This document shows, piece by piece, positions 8,102 through 18,305 of a stretch of DNA of 64,000 nt (its first letter is position 1; every line of letters starts with the position of its first letter). The notes under the pieces are model-generated. The model searched no databases and was not told the origin of the DNA. It worked only from the letters and a program-made list of their open reading frames with translations. Location: NCBI RefSeq assembly GCF_009909195.1, contig NZ_JAAAMU010000001.1:434001-498000 (forward strand). Reading direction: 5' to 3'. The stretch comes from Paenibacillus sacheonensis (GTDB lineage Bacteria > Bacillota > Bacilli > Paenibacillales > Paenibacillaceae). The translations under genes were made by a program, and so were the position numbers.

Positions 8102-10171
8102 ATGAACCGTAAGCGCGCCATTCCGTATGCCTTGCTTGTTGTCATGCTCACCATGCTCTTCTCCGTATTCAGTCCCGCCGCCGGCGTCAGCGCCTACGGC
8201 ACGCCCAACTCCAGAGGCGGCATGAATGCCCAGTGGTACTACGGCACGGATGCGGAATTGAACACCGCTGCCGATCAAGTCTTGAATTCAGGGGTCGGAT
8301 GGACTCGCATCGATCTGAAATGGTCGCTGGTTCAGCCGACGAACGCGGCAACGTGGGATTGGAGCTGGCCCGACAAAATGGTGTCCAAAGCGCTCAGCAG
8401 AGGGCTGAAGGTCATCCTCGTCGCCTCCTACTCGCCTGGCTGGGCGAACGGAGGACATACCGACGAGCGCTATTATCCGTCCGACGTCAATGCGTGGAAG
8501 ACGTTTCTCGATACGGCAGCAAGGCGTTATCTGCCGCAGGGGGCGACCGTGTTCGAGCTGTGGAACGAACCGAACAATTCGCCGCAGTCGAGTCCGGCCC
8601 TGTATACGAGCAATATCCTGAAGCCGGGCTCGGATGCGATTCGCGCGGCTTCCGTCGACGTGCATGTGCCGGTGACGATTCTGAACGCAGCTTCCGCGTC
8701 GTTGATCGGGGTATCCGGCATCGTGGATCCATATGCGTGGCTGACAGGCATCTATGCGAACGGCGGGAAAGACTACTTCGACGCCGAGGCGGTCCATCCG
8801 TATTGCTGGCCGCTCGCGCCGACGACGACCAGCACGTATAATCATTTGCTGCGTACGGTCGAGCTGCATAACACGATGGCCGCCAACGGGGACGGCGGCA
8901 AGCAGATTTGGGCCACGGAATTCGGTTATCCGACCAAGGGGCCGAACACGGTGACGGAGCAGCAGCAAAGCGATTACATCGCGAGCGCCTTCCAGGTATG
9001 GACGCAGTCGTCGTGGCTGGCGTGGACCGGACCGATGATCCTGTATACGTACAAGGATGGCGGCGTCAGCACGACCGATCCGGAGCTCAACTTCGGCATG
9101 ATCCGCAACGACTGGACGTTCAAGCCCGTCATGAACCAGCTTCCGACGATCATGACGAATACGCCGCCCGCGCCGGCCGTTCCGACCTCGGGCTACGGCA
9201 GCGGCACGGTTAACCCTCCGCCGGGCAGCGGCGTTCAGCTCATTACCGGTTTTGAAAGCGCTTCACAATGGACGGGCGAAGCGACGGCTGTCTCCGATAC
9301 GACGCATAAGACCGAAGGCGGCCAGTCCTTGAAGGTAACCTACGCCGCATCGGGCGGATGGAAGAATTACGCCTACGCGATCGGCAGCCCGTACCTGAAC
9401 CTGGGCAGCGCCACGGAAGTTAAGCTGGACGTCTACCCGTACAGCCAAACTCCCGGCACGTATAACGAGCCTGTCGACTTGAAGCTGCACGACGTGACGG
9501 GCAACGTGATCTACGAGCAGCAGCTGCCACATCTGACGGCGAATCAGTGGAATACGGTCACCGTCAGCCTGTCCGGCATATCGGCGGCGAACCGCCAGAA
9601 GATCGACAACGTCAACCTGTACCTGTGGTCGGGCTTCACGGGCGAGCTGGGCGGCAGGACGTCGGTCGCTTATTCCTTCGACAACCTTCGGTTCACGCAG
9701 CCGGTTGCGGCAATCAACGGCTTCGAGAATACGGCGCAGTGGACCGGGGAAGCGACGGGCGTCGCCGATACGGCGCACAAGACCGAGGGCAGCCAGTCCA
9801 TTAAGGCGACGTATCCGGTGAGCAGCGGATGGAAGAACTACTATACGAACATCGCCAGTCCGTACGTGAACATCTCCGGCGCGTCATCGCTCAAGCTGGA
9901 TGTCTATCCGCTCTCCCAAACGCCGGGTACGTATAGCGAACCGATTGCATTCAAACTCCATGACGTCACCGGCGGCGTCATCTATGAACAGCAGCTGCCG
10001 CATCTGACGGCCAATCAATGGAATACGGTCACGATCGATCTGTCCGGCATTTCGGCGGCCAACCGTCAGAAGATCGATAACATCGATATCTACTTGTGGT
10101 CGGGCTTTACGAACGAGATCGCCGGACGCGCGAGCGTCAGCTATTATTTCGATAATCTACGCAACGGGTAA
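8102..10171 (+). CDS. Secreted clan-A glycoside hydrolase with two tandem C-terminal modules
   Basis: Exported polysaccharide hydrolase (689 residues). The signal peptide is residues 1-31 (cleavage near GVSA/YG). The TIM-barrel catalytic domain (about 35-350) has the acid/base Glu156 in ELWNEPN and a probable nucleophile Glu273 in ATEFGYP, placing it in clan GH-A with similarity to GH39/GH5-like enzymes. A P/G-rich linker (about 352-378) leads to two ~150-residue beta-sandwich modules (about 381-532 and 536-687) that are nearly copies of each other. They share QQLPHLTANQWNTVT and SGISAANRQKIDN and probably bind carbohydrate. AGGAGGT lies 11 nt before ATG 8102. The 222-bp gap before it holds a GGCGG/CCGCC hairpin but no clear promoter. 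Substrate unknown. Confidence 0.85.
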   Translation: MNRKRAIPYALLVVMLTMLFSVFSPAAGVSAYGTPNSRGGMNAQWYYGTDAELNTAADQVLNSGVGWTRIDLKWSLVQPTNAATWDWSWPDKMVSKALSRGLKVILVASYSPGWANGGHTDERYYPSDVNAWKTFLDTAARRYLPQGATVFELWNEPNNSPQSSPALYTSNILKPGSDAIRAASVDVHVPVTILNAASASLIGVSGIVDPYAWLTGIYANGGKDYFDAEAVHPYCWPLAPTTTSTYNHLLRTVELHNTMAANGDGGKQIWATEFGYPTKGPNTVTEQQQSDYIASAFQVWTQSSWLAWTGPMILYTYKDGGVSTTDPELNFGMIRNDWTFKPVMNQLPTIMTNTPPAPAVPTSGYGSGTVNPPPGSGVQLITGFESASQWTGEATAVSDTTHKTEGGQSLKVTYAASGGWKNYAYAIGSPYLNLGSATEVKLDVYPYSQTPGTYNEPVDLKLHDVTGNVIYEQQLPHLTANQWNTVTVSLSGISAANRQKIDNVNLYLWSGFTGELGGRTSVAYSFDNLRFTQPVAAINGFENTAQWTGEATGVADTAHKTEGSQSIKATYPVSSGWKNYYTNIASPYVNISGASSLKLDVYPLSQTPGTYSEPIAFKLHDVTGGVIYEQQLPHLTANQWNTVTIDLSGISAANRQKIDNIDIYLWSGFTNEIAGRASVSYYFDNLRNG

Positions 10172-10235
10172 CGCCTACCAGACTGCGGCTGTCATGCGGC
10201 AGCCGCAGTCCAATTCACGTAACGGAGGTCCCACT

Positions 10236-13200
10236 ATGTTAAGAAAGTTAAGCAGCATCGTAGTATCGGCCGGCTTGCTGCTCGGCGCAAGCGGTCTCGG
10301 CATTATGCCCGCAGGCCGCGCGTTAGCAGCAGAAAATCCGGTTCAGACGCAGGAGGTGCTCCTGAACGGCTTCGAGAATTCGGCCGCTTGGACCGGTAAC
10401 GACGGCGGTGTCGCGAGAGTCGCGGACACGCAGGACAAGACGCAGGGGACGCAGTCGATCGGCGTGACGTTTCCCGTTCCGGCCGACAAAGATGCCCATG
10501 ATGAGATTATCGCCGCCTGGCGCGAATTCAGCTGGGAAACATCCGCAAGCACGATCGATCTCTCCGACGCCACGGAATTAAAGGTCGATATCAAGCCGGT
10601 CGGCGGCACGGCCCCGCTTCATTTCAAATTGATCAACGCGAACGACGAAGGCATCTACGAGAGCGGGATTTCCATTCCCAATGCCGACGCTTGGAATACG
10701 TTCGAGCTGGACTTGGGCAGCATCCCTGCCGCCAAACGGGCGGAAGTAAAGAAAGTGATCTTCTACGTCTACAACAAGGACGGGGAGATCGACGGGCGCA
10801 CGTCGCTGAACTTTAAATTCGATAATATGCGGGCAGTCAAAACGATCGATACGACCATTCCGCTTTCCGAAAAGCTCCTGAACGGCTTCGATAACACGGC
10901 CGACTGGCCGGTGAATCACGGCGAGATGGCCGCGGCGGCGGACAAGGCCGATAAGACGCAAGGGCAGCAGTCCTACAACGTGACTTTCCCCGTGCCAAAC
11001 CCGGGCGGAGACGCAGTATGGGAAGAAATCCATTGGAACACGACCTCGCTCCCGGTGGATCTGTCGAGCGCCGAGACGCTCAAATTCGACTTGAAGCCGC
11101 TGGGCGACCCGGCGACGGGCAACCCGACCACGGGCGACATGGAGCCGCTGCGCTTCAAGCTGGTCAACGACGAAACGCCCATCTATGAAGACGCCATTCC
11201 GACGCATACGCTGTCGAACGGCAGCAATCCATGGACGGTAACCGAAGGTGCGGACGGCTGGCGGACGTACGCGCTCGACCTGACGAAGCTGCCGGGAGAT
11301 AGGTCCGAGATCACGTACTTCGTCTTCTACGTCTACAACAAAGACAGCGGCAGCATCCAAGGCAGAACGTCGGTGCAATACGAATTCGACAACCTGCGCG
11401 TCATGACGCACGAAGTGCAGGGCGTGACGGCTTCCCCCGATTCTTCAGCCGTAACGGCGGGCTCGGCGGTCACGCTGACCACGACGACGGCCGGCGCGTC
11501 GATCTTCTACACGACGGACGGCACGGATCCGCGGACGTCGGGCACGAAGCAGACGTATACGGGGCCGATTACGGTCAACGACGCGACGCTAATCAAAGCG
11601 TACGCGGAAGTCGCAGGCTCCAAGAGCGCCGTATCCACGTACCAGTACACGCTGGGGACGGGAACGCCGGGCGAAGAGCTGTTCGGCTTGAAGAATAACG
11701 TCGCGGATACGTTGGACCGCATGGTTGCGGGCCTGAAGAAGGCCGATAACGTCGATCAGAACGGTTATGTTGCCGATTGGAGCGGCCAGACGGGCTTTAA
11801 GCTTCCATCCGACGGCAAGCAGGTGAAGAAGCTCGTCGCTTGGAACGGCACCGACGATCTGTCGGCCGATGTATCGCTTGCATATGACGCCGATAACCTG
11901 TACGTGCATGCGAAGGTCAAGGACGATACGCAGTTCGATAAATCGGGCGGCGATATCTGGATCGGAGACAGCATCCAGATGGCATTCTCGGCGGACGGCT
12001 ATGCGTACGGTCCGGAGTATGGCTTCTCGTACAACGGAGGCTCGCTCAGCAAATTCAGATGGAGCAGCGGCAGCGCGAAGCTGGACGTCGATTCCGTCAA
12101 GCTGAAGGCCTCGCGGGACGAGTCGGCCAAAGAAACCACGTACGATATCGTCATGCCGTGGCTGGCTGCGCTTCCGGCAGCGCCGACCGGCAACGTTGCC
12201 TTTACGATGCTGGTCAACGACAATGACGGCACCGGCCGCGAGAGCTTCATCGAATGGACGCCGGGCATCGGCGTCACGCCTAAGGATGCGACCAGCATGG
12301 GTTCGCTGTCGCTTCTCGATGCGATTACGACGTGGGCAGCCGCGCTGCATGGAACGAACGCCGGCGTAACCAATACGCCTTATAATTACGTGCTGACGCT
12401 GTCGAATTTCGGCACGGATGCGGCCGACTTCGCCGTGAGCATGCCGGATGCCGATCTGGATACGCATGTCAGCGTACCGGCGGGCAAGGTCGTCAAGAAG
12501 ACGATTCGGGTGACGTTCGAGAATACGGGCTCCCGGTCGGTATCGGCAACCGTGACCGTAGGCGGGGCCGCGCGGACGGAGTCGATCGACGTATCCGTCC
12601 AGCAGAACGGAGACGAACTGTCAGCTGCTTTGGATGCGCTGAACGCGAAGCTTCCTGCGCTCGAGGACCTCTTCGCGCAGGCCAAGGAACAAGGCATTCC
12701 CGCCGACTACGAGACGGTGAATCTGGAGGTCATCAAGCAGTTCATCGCGTACGGCAAGGATGATATCGCCCATGACTACATCACCCGCGCCAACTACGTC
12801 GCGGAAGAGCTGCAGAAGCTGTACGCGGAAGCCGAGACGAACCTGAAGGCGTATTTGGACGGCAGCAAGCAGGCAATGTCCGTGCCGGAGTACGTGTCCA
12901 GCCGTTCTGCGATCAGCGGAACGTCGCTCGTCGCGGATACGAAGACGTCGGTATCGGATGCCATCGCGCAGCGGCCGGTATTCTTTACGGGTTACGGGCA
13001 CTTCAGCCAAGCGCAGAACGATATTCCGATCTTCAATAACCTCGGCGCCAACATCATTCAGATGGAGATCGGTCCTAGAAGCACCGTCATGGCTCCGAAT
13101 GGCGAAGATGAGGATTACAGCATCTCGACGGACGCGATTACGAACAGCGTGCTTCCGGTCCTGCAGAATGCGCAGGCGAATAACGTGGCCGTCAGCCTGC

Positions 13201-15947
13201 TGCTTTCGCCGCACTATTTCCCCGACTGGGCCTTCGCGAAATGGCCGGATTTAAAGAACGGCAACGCCGGATTCCTGAATTACAACATCAACGATCCGCG
13301 CGCGCGCGCCGTCGTCGAGGCGTTCCTGCGGGCGATCGTTCCGATGGTGAAGGATTGCAAGTCGCTGCAGAGCTTCGTCATCAGCAATGAACCGAACTAC
13401 GACACGCGCAAGGATTCGTATGCGGTCGGTCCGTGGCATGAGTTCCTGCAGGCGAAATACGGCGTCATTGGCGCGCTTAACGAGCTGTACGGCACGGACT
13501 ACGCGTCGTTCGGCGACGTGGCCATGCCGGCTGGGAAGCAGGCGGCGCTGCCGAATTACGATTGGACGGTCTTCAATAACAAGTACTTCTCGGAATGGCA
13601 TGCCTGGATGGCAGGCATCATTCACGAGCTCGCGCCGGACATTCCGGTCAGCGCCAAAACCATGGCGCGCATGGACGATGCCGTCTCGTTCGGCATCAAT
13701 CAGGAGGACTTCAGCAAATTCACGACGCTGAACGGCAACGACAACTGGAACTTCTCCAGCGACGTCAGCAGCTACATGGACGAGAACAAGTATTACGATT
13801 TGCAAAATGCCATGCACGCGGCGCCGGTATTCAACTCGGAAACCCATATCATCGCCGATCGGGATACCGACTATTCACCGCAAAAGGCAAAGCACGCCGA
13901 GACGTCGCTATTCCAATCGGCGGTGCACGGCAAGTCCGCGTCGACGATCTGGGTCTGGGAACGGAGCTATGACAAGAACAGCGATTTCTACGGCAGCGTG
14001 CTGGAGCGTCCGGACGTCGTGAAGGCGATCGGCAAGGTCGGCCTTGACCTGAACCGGTTGTCCTACGAGGTGACGGAGCTGCAGAACATCAAGCCGCAGG
14101 CGGCCATTCTCTATTCGCTCCCGTCGCTGGTTTATTCCAGCGCCTACAACACGACGCTGAGCGATGCCTATTCAGCGCTCACGCTGAGCGGCCAGAAAGC
14201 CGGATTCGTCTCGGAGCAGCAAGCGACTGATGGCGGTCTCTCGGCCTATAAGCTGCTGATCGTCCCGCAGGCGACCAATGTCAGCGCGCCGACGCTGACG
14301 GCGATCAAAGCATTCGTAGCGGGCGGCGGCAAAGTCATCGTCGTCGGCAGCGGTTCGCTCGACAAGGACGAGAACAATCAGCCGCTGAACGCGGACGACC
14401 GGGATGCGGTCATGGCCGGTTCGCAGGTACTCGCTGATTCCTCGGCACTCAAATCGACGGTCAGGGCGGCGCTTTCCAATCTGGGTCTCATGAACGTCGT
14501 ACTGAAGGATAAAGAAACCGGCGCCATCGTCGATGGCGTCGAATGGCAAAGCACCGTGTATGACGGTAAGCTGCTGCTCAATATCGCGGACTACGATCCG
14601 GCAGCCGCTTCCAAGACGATCGGCATCGAAGTGAACGGCCAGCCGGCCGGCACGGCGCAGGAACTGATTAACGGCGGCGCGGTCGATACGTCGAATTTCA
14701 CGATCGAGCAGGAGAAGCCTTATCTGCTCAGCTTCGGCGGAGACTCGGGCAGCGGAGGCGGACCGGTCATCATTCCGGATCAGCCGAACGTCGTGAAGGA
14801 CGAAGTCGTCACCGTATCTCCGAAGCTGGCGAACGGCATGGCATCGGGTGCGGTTACGGCAGATGAATTAACGAAGGCATGGAACGGCTCGGAGAAAGGA
14901 AGCGACGGCAAGAAGACGGCTGTCGTAGATCTTCAAGCGGTTAATGGCGCGGACGGTTACGCCCTGCAGCTGCCGGCCGCCTTGTTCGGCGGAGCGGACA
15001 GCGCGGACCGCCAGGTAGCGGTTCGAACATCCCAAGGCACGTTCTTGCTGCCGCTCGGCATGTTCGACGCGAAGGATCTCGAAGGCGTCGGCACCCTGGA
15101 GCTCACGATTCGCAAAGCGGATTCTTCCGAACTCGGCGACAGCGTGAAGCAAGCCGTCGAAATCGGCTTCCAAGCCGACGGCAAGGCGCTGCGTTGGAAC
15201 AATGCGGATGCGCCGGCCACGATTACGGTTCCGTATACGCCTTCGGAAGAGGAATTATCGCATGCGGATCATCTAACAATCTGGTATATCGACGAAGCTG
15301 GCAATCATGTCCCGGTTCCAAGCGGGCATTATGATGAGCAGGCCGGAGCGATGGTATTCCAGGCGACGCACTTCAGCAAGTACGCCGTCGCTTACGTGAC
15401 AACGGCTTACACCGACATTCAGACGCTCGCTTGGGCCAAATCGGCCATCGAGGCGGTGACGGCTAAAGGTATCATGAGCGGTACGAGTGCTTCCTTGTTC
15501 AGTCCCGGCGCAAGCATCTCCCGAGCGGCTTTCACGGACGCGCTGGTGAAAGCGCTCGGACTGTCCGCCCGCTTCGAAACGAACTTTGCCGACGTGCCTG
15601 CGGCTTCTCCGTATTACGAATCGATCGGCGTCGCGCGTAAGCTCGGCATCGCGAACGGCAGCGGCCGGGACGCGTTTAATCCGAATGCGCCGATTACGCG
15701 TCAGGAAATGGCCGCGCTCGTGGTAAGAGGGCTGCAAGCATCCGGCCGTACGGTCGAGGTCGGTACTGAGGCGGATCTGAAGGCATTTGCCGATGCGAAA
15801 CAAATAGCCGCTTATGCGATTCGGAACATGGCGGCGCTCGTGAAGGAAGGTATTCTGAAGGGAGACGGCAAGAACCTGCTTCCGAAAGGCCAGGTCACGC
15901 GGGCGCAAACGGCCGTGTTGATGGATCGGTTGTATAACGCGAGATAA
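10236..15947 (+). CDS. SLH-anchored multidomain glycosidase (GH42-like)
   Basis: A giant cell-surface enzyme of 1903 residues from ATG 10236 (AACGGAGGT upstream; an earlier in-frame codon lacks a site). In order: signal peptide (1 to about 32); two CBM-like beta-sandwiches starting GFENSAAW (about 41-205) and GFDNTADW (about 212-395), related to the modules of the preceding enzyme; a chitobiase-type C-terminal fold with FYTTDGTDPR (about 400-475); a CBM9/DOMON-like domain (about 490-695); an Ig-like domain; a GH42-like barrel (about 905-1265) with acid/base Glu in SNEPNYD and candidate nucleophile in NSETHI; a trimerisation/GATase-like domain (about 1285-1455); and three SLH repeats (about 1722-1903). 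SLH repeats bind pyruvylated wall polymer, keeping the enzyme on the surface. Confidence 0.88.
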   Translation: MLRKLSSIVVSAGLLLGASGLGIMPAGRALAAENPVQTQEVLLNGFENSAAWTGNDGGVARVADTQDKTQGTQSIGVTFPVPADKDAHDEIIAAWREFSWETSASTIDLSDATELKVDIKPVGGTAPLHFKLINANDEGIYESGISIPNADAWNTFELDLGSIPAAKRAEVKKVIFYVYNKDGEIDGRTSLNFKFDNMRAVKTIDTTIPLSEKLLNGFDNTADWPVNHGEMAAAADKADKTQGQQSYNVTFPVPNPGGDAVWEEIHWNTTSLPVDLSSAETLKFDLKPLGDPATGNPTTGDMEPLRFKLVNDETPIYEDAIPTHTLSNGSNPWTVTEGADGWRTYALDLTKLPGDRSEITYFVFYVYNKDSGSIQGRTSVQYEFDNLRVMTHEVQGVTASPDSSAVTAGSAVTLTTTTAGASIFYTTDGTDPRTSGTKQTYTGPITVNDATLIKAYAEVAGSKSAVSTYQYTLGTGTPGEELFGLKNNVADTLDRMVAGLKKADNVDQNGYVADWSGQTGFKLPSDGKQVKKLVAWNGTDDLSADVSLAYDADNLYVHAKVKDDTQFDKSGGDIWIGDSIQMAFSADGYAYGPEYGFSYNGGSLSKFRWSSGSAKLDVDSVKLKASRDESAKETTYDIVMPWLAALPAAPTGNVAFTMLVNDNDGTGRESFIEWTPGIGVTPKDATSMGSLSLLDAITTWAAALHGTNAGVTNTPYNYVLTLSNFGTDAADFAVSMPDADLDTHVSVPAGKVVKKTIRVTFENTGSRSVSATVTVGGAARTESIDVSVQQNGDELSAALDALNAKLPALEDLFAQAKEQGIPADYETVNLEVIKQFIAYGKDDIAHDYITRANYVAEELQKLYAEAETNLKAYLDGSKQAMSVPEYVSSRSAISGTSLVADTKTSVSDAIAQRPVFFTGYGHFSQAQNDIPIFNNLGANIIQMEIGPRSTVMAPNGEDEDYSISTDAITNSVLPVLQNAQANNVAVSLLLSPHYFPDWAFAKWPDLKNGNAGFLNYNINDPRARAVVEAFLRAIVPMVKDCKSLQSFVISNEPNYDTRKDSYAVGPWHEFLQAKYGVIGALNELYGTDYASFGDVAMPAGKQAALPNYDWTVFNNKYFSEWHAWMAGIIHELAPDIPVSAKTMARMDDAVSFGINQEDFSKFTTLNGNDNWNFSSDVSSYMDENKYYDLQNAMHAAPVFNSETHIIADRDTDYSPQKAKHAETSLFQSAVHGKSASTIWVWERSYDKNSDFYGSVLERPDVVKAIGKVGLDLNRLSYEVTELQNIKPQAAILYSLPSLVYSSAYNTTLSDAYSALTLSGQKAGFVSEQQATDGGLSAYKLLIVPQATNVSAPTLTAIKAFVAGGGKVIVVGSGSLDKDENNQPLNADDRDAVMAGSQVLADSSALKSTVRAALSNLGLMNVVLKDKETGAIVDGVEWQSTVYDGKLLLNIADYDPAAASKTIGIEVNGQPAGTAQELINGGAVDTSNFTIEQEKPYLLSFGGDSGSGGGPVIIPDQPNVVKDEVVTVSPKLANGMASGAVTADELTKAWNGSEKGSDGKKTAVVDLQAVNGADGYALQLPAALFGGADSADRQVAVRTSQGTFLLPLGMFDAKDLEGVGTLELTIRKADSSELGDSVKQAVEIGFQADGKALRWNNADAPATITVPYTPSEEELSHADHLTIWYIDEAGNHVPVPSGHYDEQAGAMVFQATHFSKYAVAYVTTAYTDIQTLAWAKSAIEAVTAKGIMSGTSASLFSPGASISRAAFTDALVKALGLSARFETNFADVPAASPYYESIGVARKLGIANGSGRDAFNPNAPITRQEMAALVVRGLQASGRTVEVGTEADLKAFADAKQIAAYAIRNMAALVKEGILKGDGKNLLPKGQVTRAQTAVLMDRLYNAR

Positions 15948-16035
15948 TGATAGAATTCGTACGGTAACGCAGGATAAAGCAAGTTGCAAGATGCGGCAAG
16001 AAAATGCAAGCGACGTGTTAGAACGTATGGAACGC

Positions 16036-16072
16036 AAGCCCTCGAGCAGGATGGAGACTCGGGGGCTTTTGC
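16036..16072 (+). terminator. Intrinsic terminator of the glycan-use locus
   Basis: An 11-bp stem, AAGCCCTCGAG (16036-16046) with CTCGGGGGCTT (16058-16068) and one G-U pair, followed by TTTT. It closes the operon about 90 bp after the SLH glycosidase. The rest of the 15948-16246 gap carries only the MarR promoter. Confidence 0.8.
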
Positions 16073-16180
16073 CGTTTGCTTGCTTGCGTCGACAATTCCC
16101 GAATTAGCAAGCTTAACGGCGAGAAGTATGCAGTGGATAGAGTCGTACCCGTCTTCCCATGTGTGCGCAGTTATCATGCA

Positions 16181-16223
16181 TTGACAAATTTAGTTGCCTC
16201 ACATATAGTTGTCTAAACAACTA
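16181..16223 (+). promoter_or_regulatory. marR promoter with overlapping palindromic operator
   Basis: TTGACA at 16181-16186, a 17-bp spacer and TATAGT at 16204-16209. Overlapping the -10 is an 18-bp palindrome, TAGTTGT-CTAA-ACAACTA (16206-16223). A further TAGTTG half-site lies in the spacer at 16191-16196. The size and position are those of a MarR-family autorepression site. Confidence 0.8.
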
Positions 16224-16246
16224 ATATAGAAACGGACGGTGGTACG

Positions 16247-16708
16247 ATGACACAATCTGCCTCTCATGTGCCAATCGGATTCGCGATGGGCGTTACGCAC
16301 CGCAAGCTGTCGGCGTTATTCCAACAACGTCTGGCCGCTCACGGCATTACGCCCGAGCAGTGGTCGGCATTGAATCAGATCGACCAGGCGCAAGGCTTGA
16401 TTCAGAAGGACATCGCCGATCGAACCGGGAAAGACAAGCCGACGACGACGCGCATATTGGACCTTCTCGAGAAGAAGGGACTTATCTATAAGAAGCCCGG
16501 AGAACGGGACCGGCGATGCTTTGTCGTATACAGCACGGAGCTGGGCCAGAAGACCATCCGCGAGACGACGCCGATCGAAGACAGCGTGACGGCCGACGTC
16601 AAGCAGTGCATTTCGGACGAAGAATACGACATGATGATGGACATGCTGATGCGCATTCAGCGGCGTATTGCCGGCAAGCTCAGCAGCGTGGTATCCGAAG
16701 ATGACTAA
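16247..16708 (+). CDS. MarR-family transcriptional regulator
   Basis: Dimeric winged-helix regulator (153 residues). The DNA-binding core includes PEQWSALNQIDQAQG, KDIADRTGKDKPTTTRIL and a wing with KKPGERDRRCFVV. It probably represses itself and the downstream MFS gene through the palindrome that overlaps its own -10, 24-41 bp before its start. The start ATG 16247 has a weak GGTGG site. Its effector cannot be told from sequence. The following transporter gene begins 22 bp after the stop codon and is likely cotranscribed. Confidence 0.88.
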   Translation: MTQSASHVPIGFAMGVTHRKLSALFQQRLAAHGITPEQWSALNQIDQAQGLIQKDIADRTGKDKPTTTRILDLLEKKGLIYKKPGERDRRCFVVYSTELGQKTIRETTPIEDSVTADVKQCISDEEYDMMMDMLMRIQRRIAGKLSSVVSEDD

Positions 16709-16730
16709 ATCGATAAACAGAGGTGCGAAT

Positions 16731-18095
16731 ATGCAGCCAGAGCAGCAGCGAACCCCATTATGGACCAGGCCATTCATTGCCCTGACGGCTTGTTTCTTCC
16801 TATTATTCCTAAGCTTGCAGATGTTGTTGTCCTCGTTCCCCGCCTATGCGAAGGATGAGTTTCATGCCGGCAACGTGCAGGTCAGCCTGGTAACGTCGGT
16901 ATTTGCCGTGGCAGCCATCGCGGCACGGTTCGCGACGGCAGCGCTCATGAAGCGCGTCTCCCGAATGGGTTTGCTGCTTGCGGGTCTCTTCATCGCGGCC
17001 GCTACGACGGCGCTGTATTCGGCGGCTGGTTCATTGGGCACCTTATTGGTACTGAGGATCGGTTACGGAATCGGCTTCGGGATGGCGAGTACGATCCTGC
17101 CGACGCTCGTGTCGCGTATCATTCCTTTGCGCCGCATGGGCGAGGGGATCGGATATTTCGGCCTGTCCACGAGTCTGGCGATGTCCGTCGGACCTTCGAT
17201 CGGTTTGAACGTCATGAAGCATGCGGGCTTCGCGCAGCTGTCGATGATCGGATTGGTGACGGCTGTGCTCATTTTCCCGGTGCTGTGGCTGTCCCGTTCC
17301 CGAGCGAAAGGAACGTCCGAACAAGTATCCGAAGCCGAACGAGGATCAAAAACCGAACAAGTGACAAAAGCGGAACAAGGATCAAAGTCAAGCTTGTCCG
17401 CAAGCTCGCAGGCAAGTTCTCCTGCAAGCTTGCAACCTAGCTCGCAGCCTAGCGCAGGCGCGCAGCCGAGCGCTTCGAAAGTTTCGCCGTCAGCCGCGGT
17501 CGCCAAAACCGGCTTCAACCGCAAGCTGCTGTTTCCCGCCCTGCTGAACACGCTATTGTCGATCACGTACAGCGGTCTGCTTAGTTTCCTCGCTCTGTAC
17601 GGCGATTATGTGCATATCGAGCAAGTAGGTCTGTTCTTCATGTTCAACGCGATTACGATCATCCTGGTTCGTCCGTTCTCGGGACGCATCTTCGACAAGC
17701 ACGGTCATGTCGCCGTACTCGTTCCTGCCGGATTGTTCGTCACGGCCAGCATGGTCGTACTTTCGGATACGCATGCCATGCCGATGCTCATTTTATCCGC
17801 GCTGCTGTACGGACTTGGATTCGGCGCGATCCAGCCGACGATTCAAGCCTGGATGCTGCGTTCTTCGGCGCCTGAGCAATACGGCATGGCCAACAGCATG
17901 TTTTATAATTCCACGGATTTCGGCGTCGCCATCGGCGCGATCCTGCTGGGTGCCATCTCGTCGGCCTCCGATTACGGCGTCATGTATCTGTGTTCCGCGG
18001 GCGGCATGTTCCTGTTCGTCTGCCTCGTCGTCCTGCAGCGTCTGGCGGCGGCGAAGCGGAGCAGACGATCGGCGGGTTCGGTTGTCGGCGCTTAA
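16731..18095 (+). CDS. MFS efflux transporter
   Basis: Twelve-helix major facilitator (454 residues from ATG 16731). In-frame ATG 16701 is possible, but GAGGTG 6 nt before 16731 favours the later start. The two six-helix halves are joined by a central cytoplasmic loop of about 65 residues made of E/K/Q/S/A/P-rich low-complexity repeats (about 195-260). The partnership with an upstream MarR regulator suggests efflux of a toxic compound. Substrate unknown. Confidence 0.85.
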   Translation: MQPEQQRTPLWTRPFIALTACFFLLFLSLQMLLSSFPAYAKDEFHAGNVQVSLVTSVFAVAAIAARFATAALMKRVSRMGLLLAGLFIAAATTALYSAAGSLGTLLVLRIGYGIGFGMASTILPTLVSRIIPLRRMGEGIGYFGLSTSLAMSVGPSIGLNVMKHAGFAQLSMIGLVTAVLIFPVLWLSRSRAKGTSEQVSEAERGSKTEQVTKAEQGSKSSLSASSQASSPASLQPSSQPSAGAQPSASKVSPSAAVAKTGFNRKLLFPALLNTLLSITYSGLLSFLALYGDYVHIEQVGLFFMFNAITIILVRPFSGRIFDKHGHVAVLVPAGLFVTASMVVLSDTHAMPMLILSALLYGLGFGAIQPTIQAWMLRSSAPEQYGMANSMFYNSTDFGVAIGAILLGAISSASDYGVMYLCSAGGMFLFVCLVVLQRLAAAKRSRRSAGSVVGA

Positions 18096-18254
18096 GTGAT
18101 CGAGGCGACCATTTTGCAACAGATGGCCGAAAAATAACGGACTTTGAGCAAGGGGTTCACTTAGTGCACCACATGGCTGAAAAAGCACCCGATTTCGAGC
18201 AACAGGCGCACCCCGTGCACCTCGCTTCTCGCCCATAAAACGAATCGTTCCATA

Positions 18255-18286
18255 GAAAACCACCCTCCGGTCGGAGGGTGGTTTTC
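18255..18286. terminator. Bidirectional terminator between convergent genes
   Basis: A 15-bp perfect stem, GAAAACCACCCTCCG (18255-18269) with its complement at 18272-18286, carries a T run at the 3' end on each strand. It separates the MFS gene (plus) from the oxalate-decarboxylase-like gene (minus). The gap before it (18096-18250) contains two diverged copies of a ~58-bp unit with ATGGCYGAAAAA. Confidence 0.88.
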
Positions 18287-18305
18287 GTCGTAGATCCCTA
18301 TGCCG

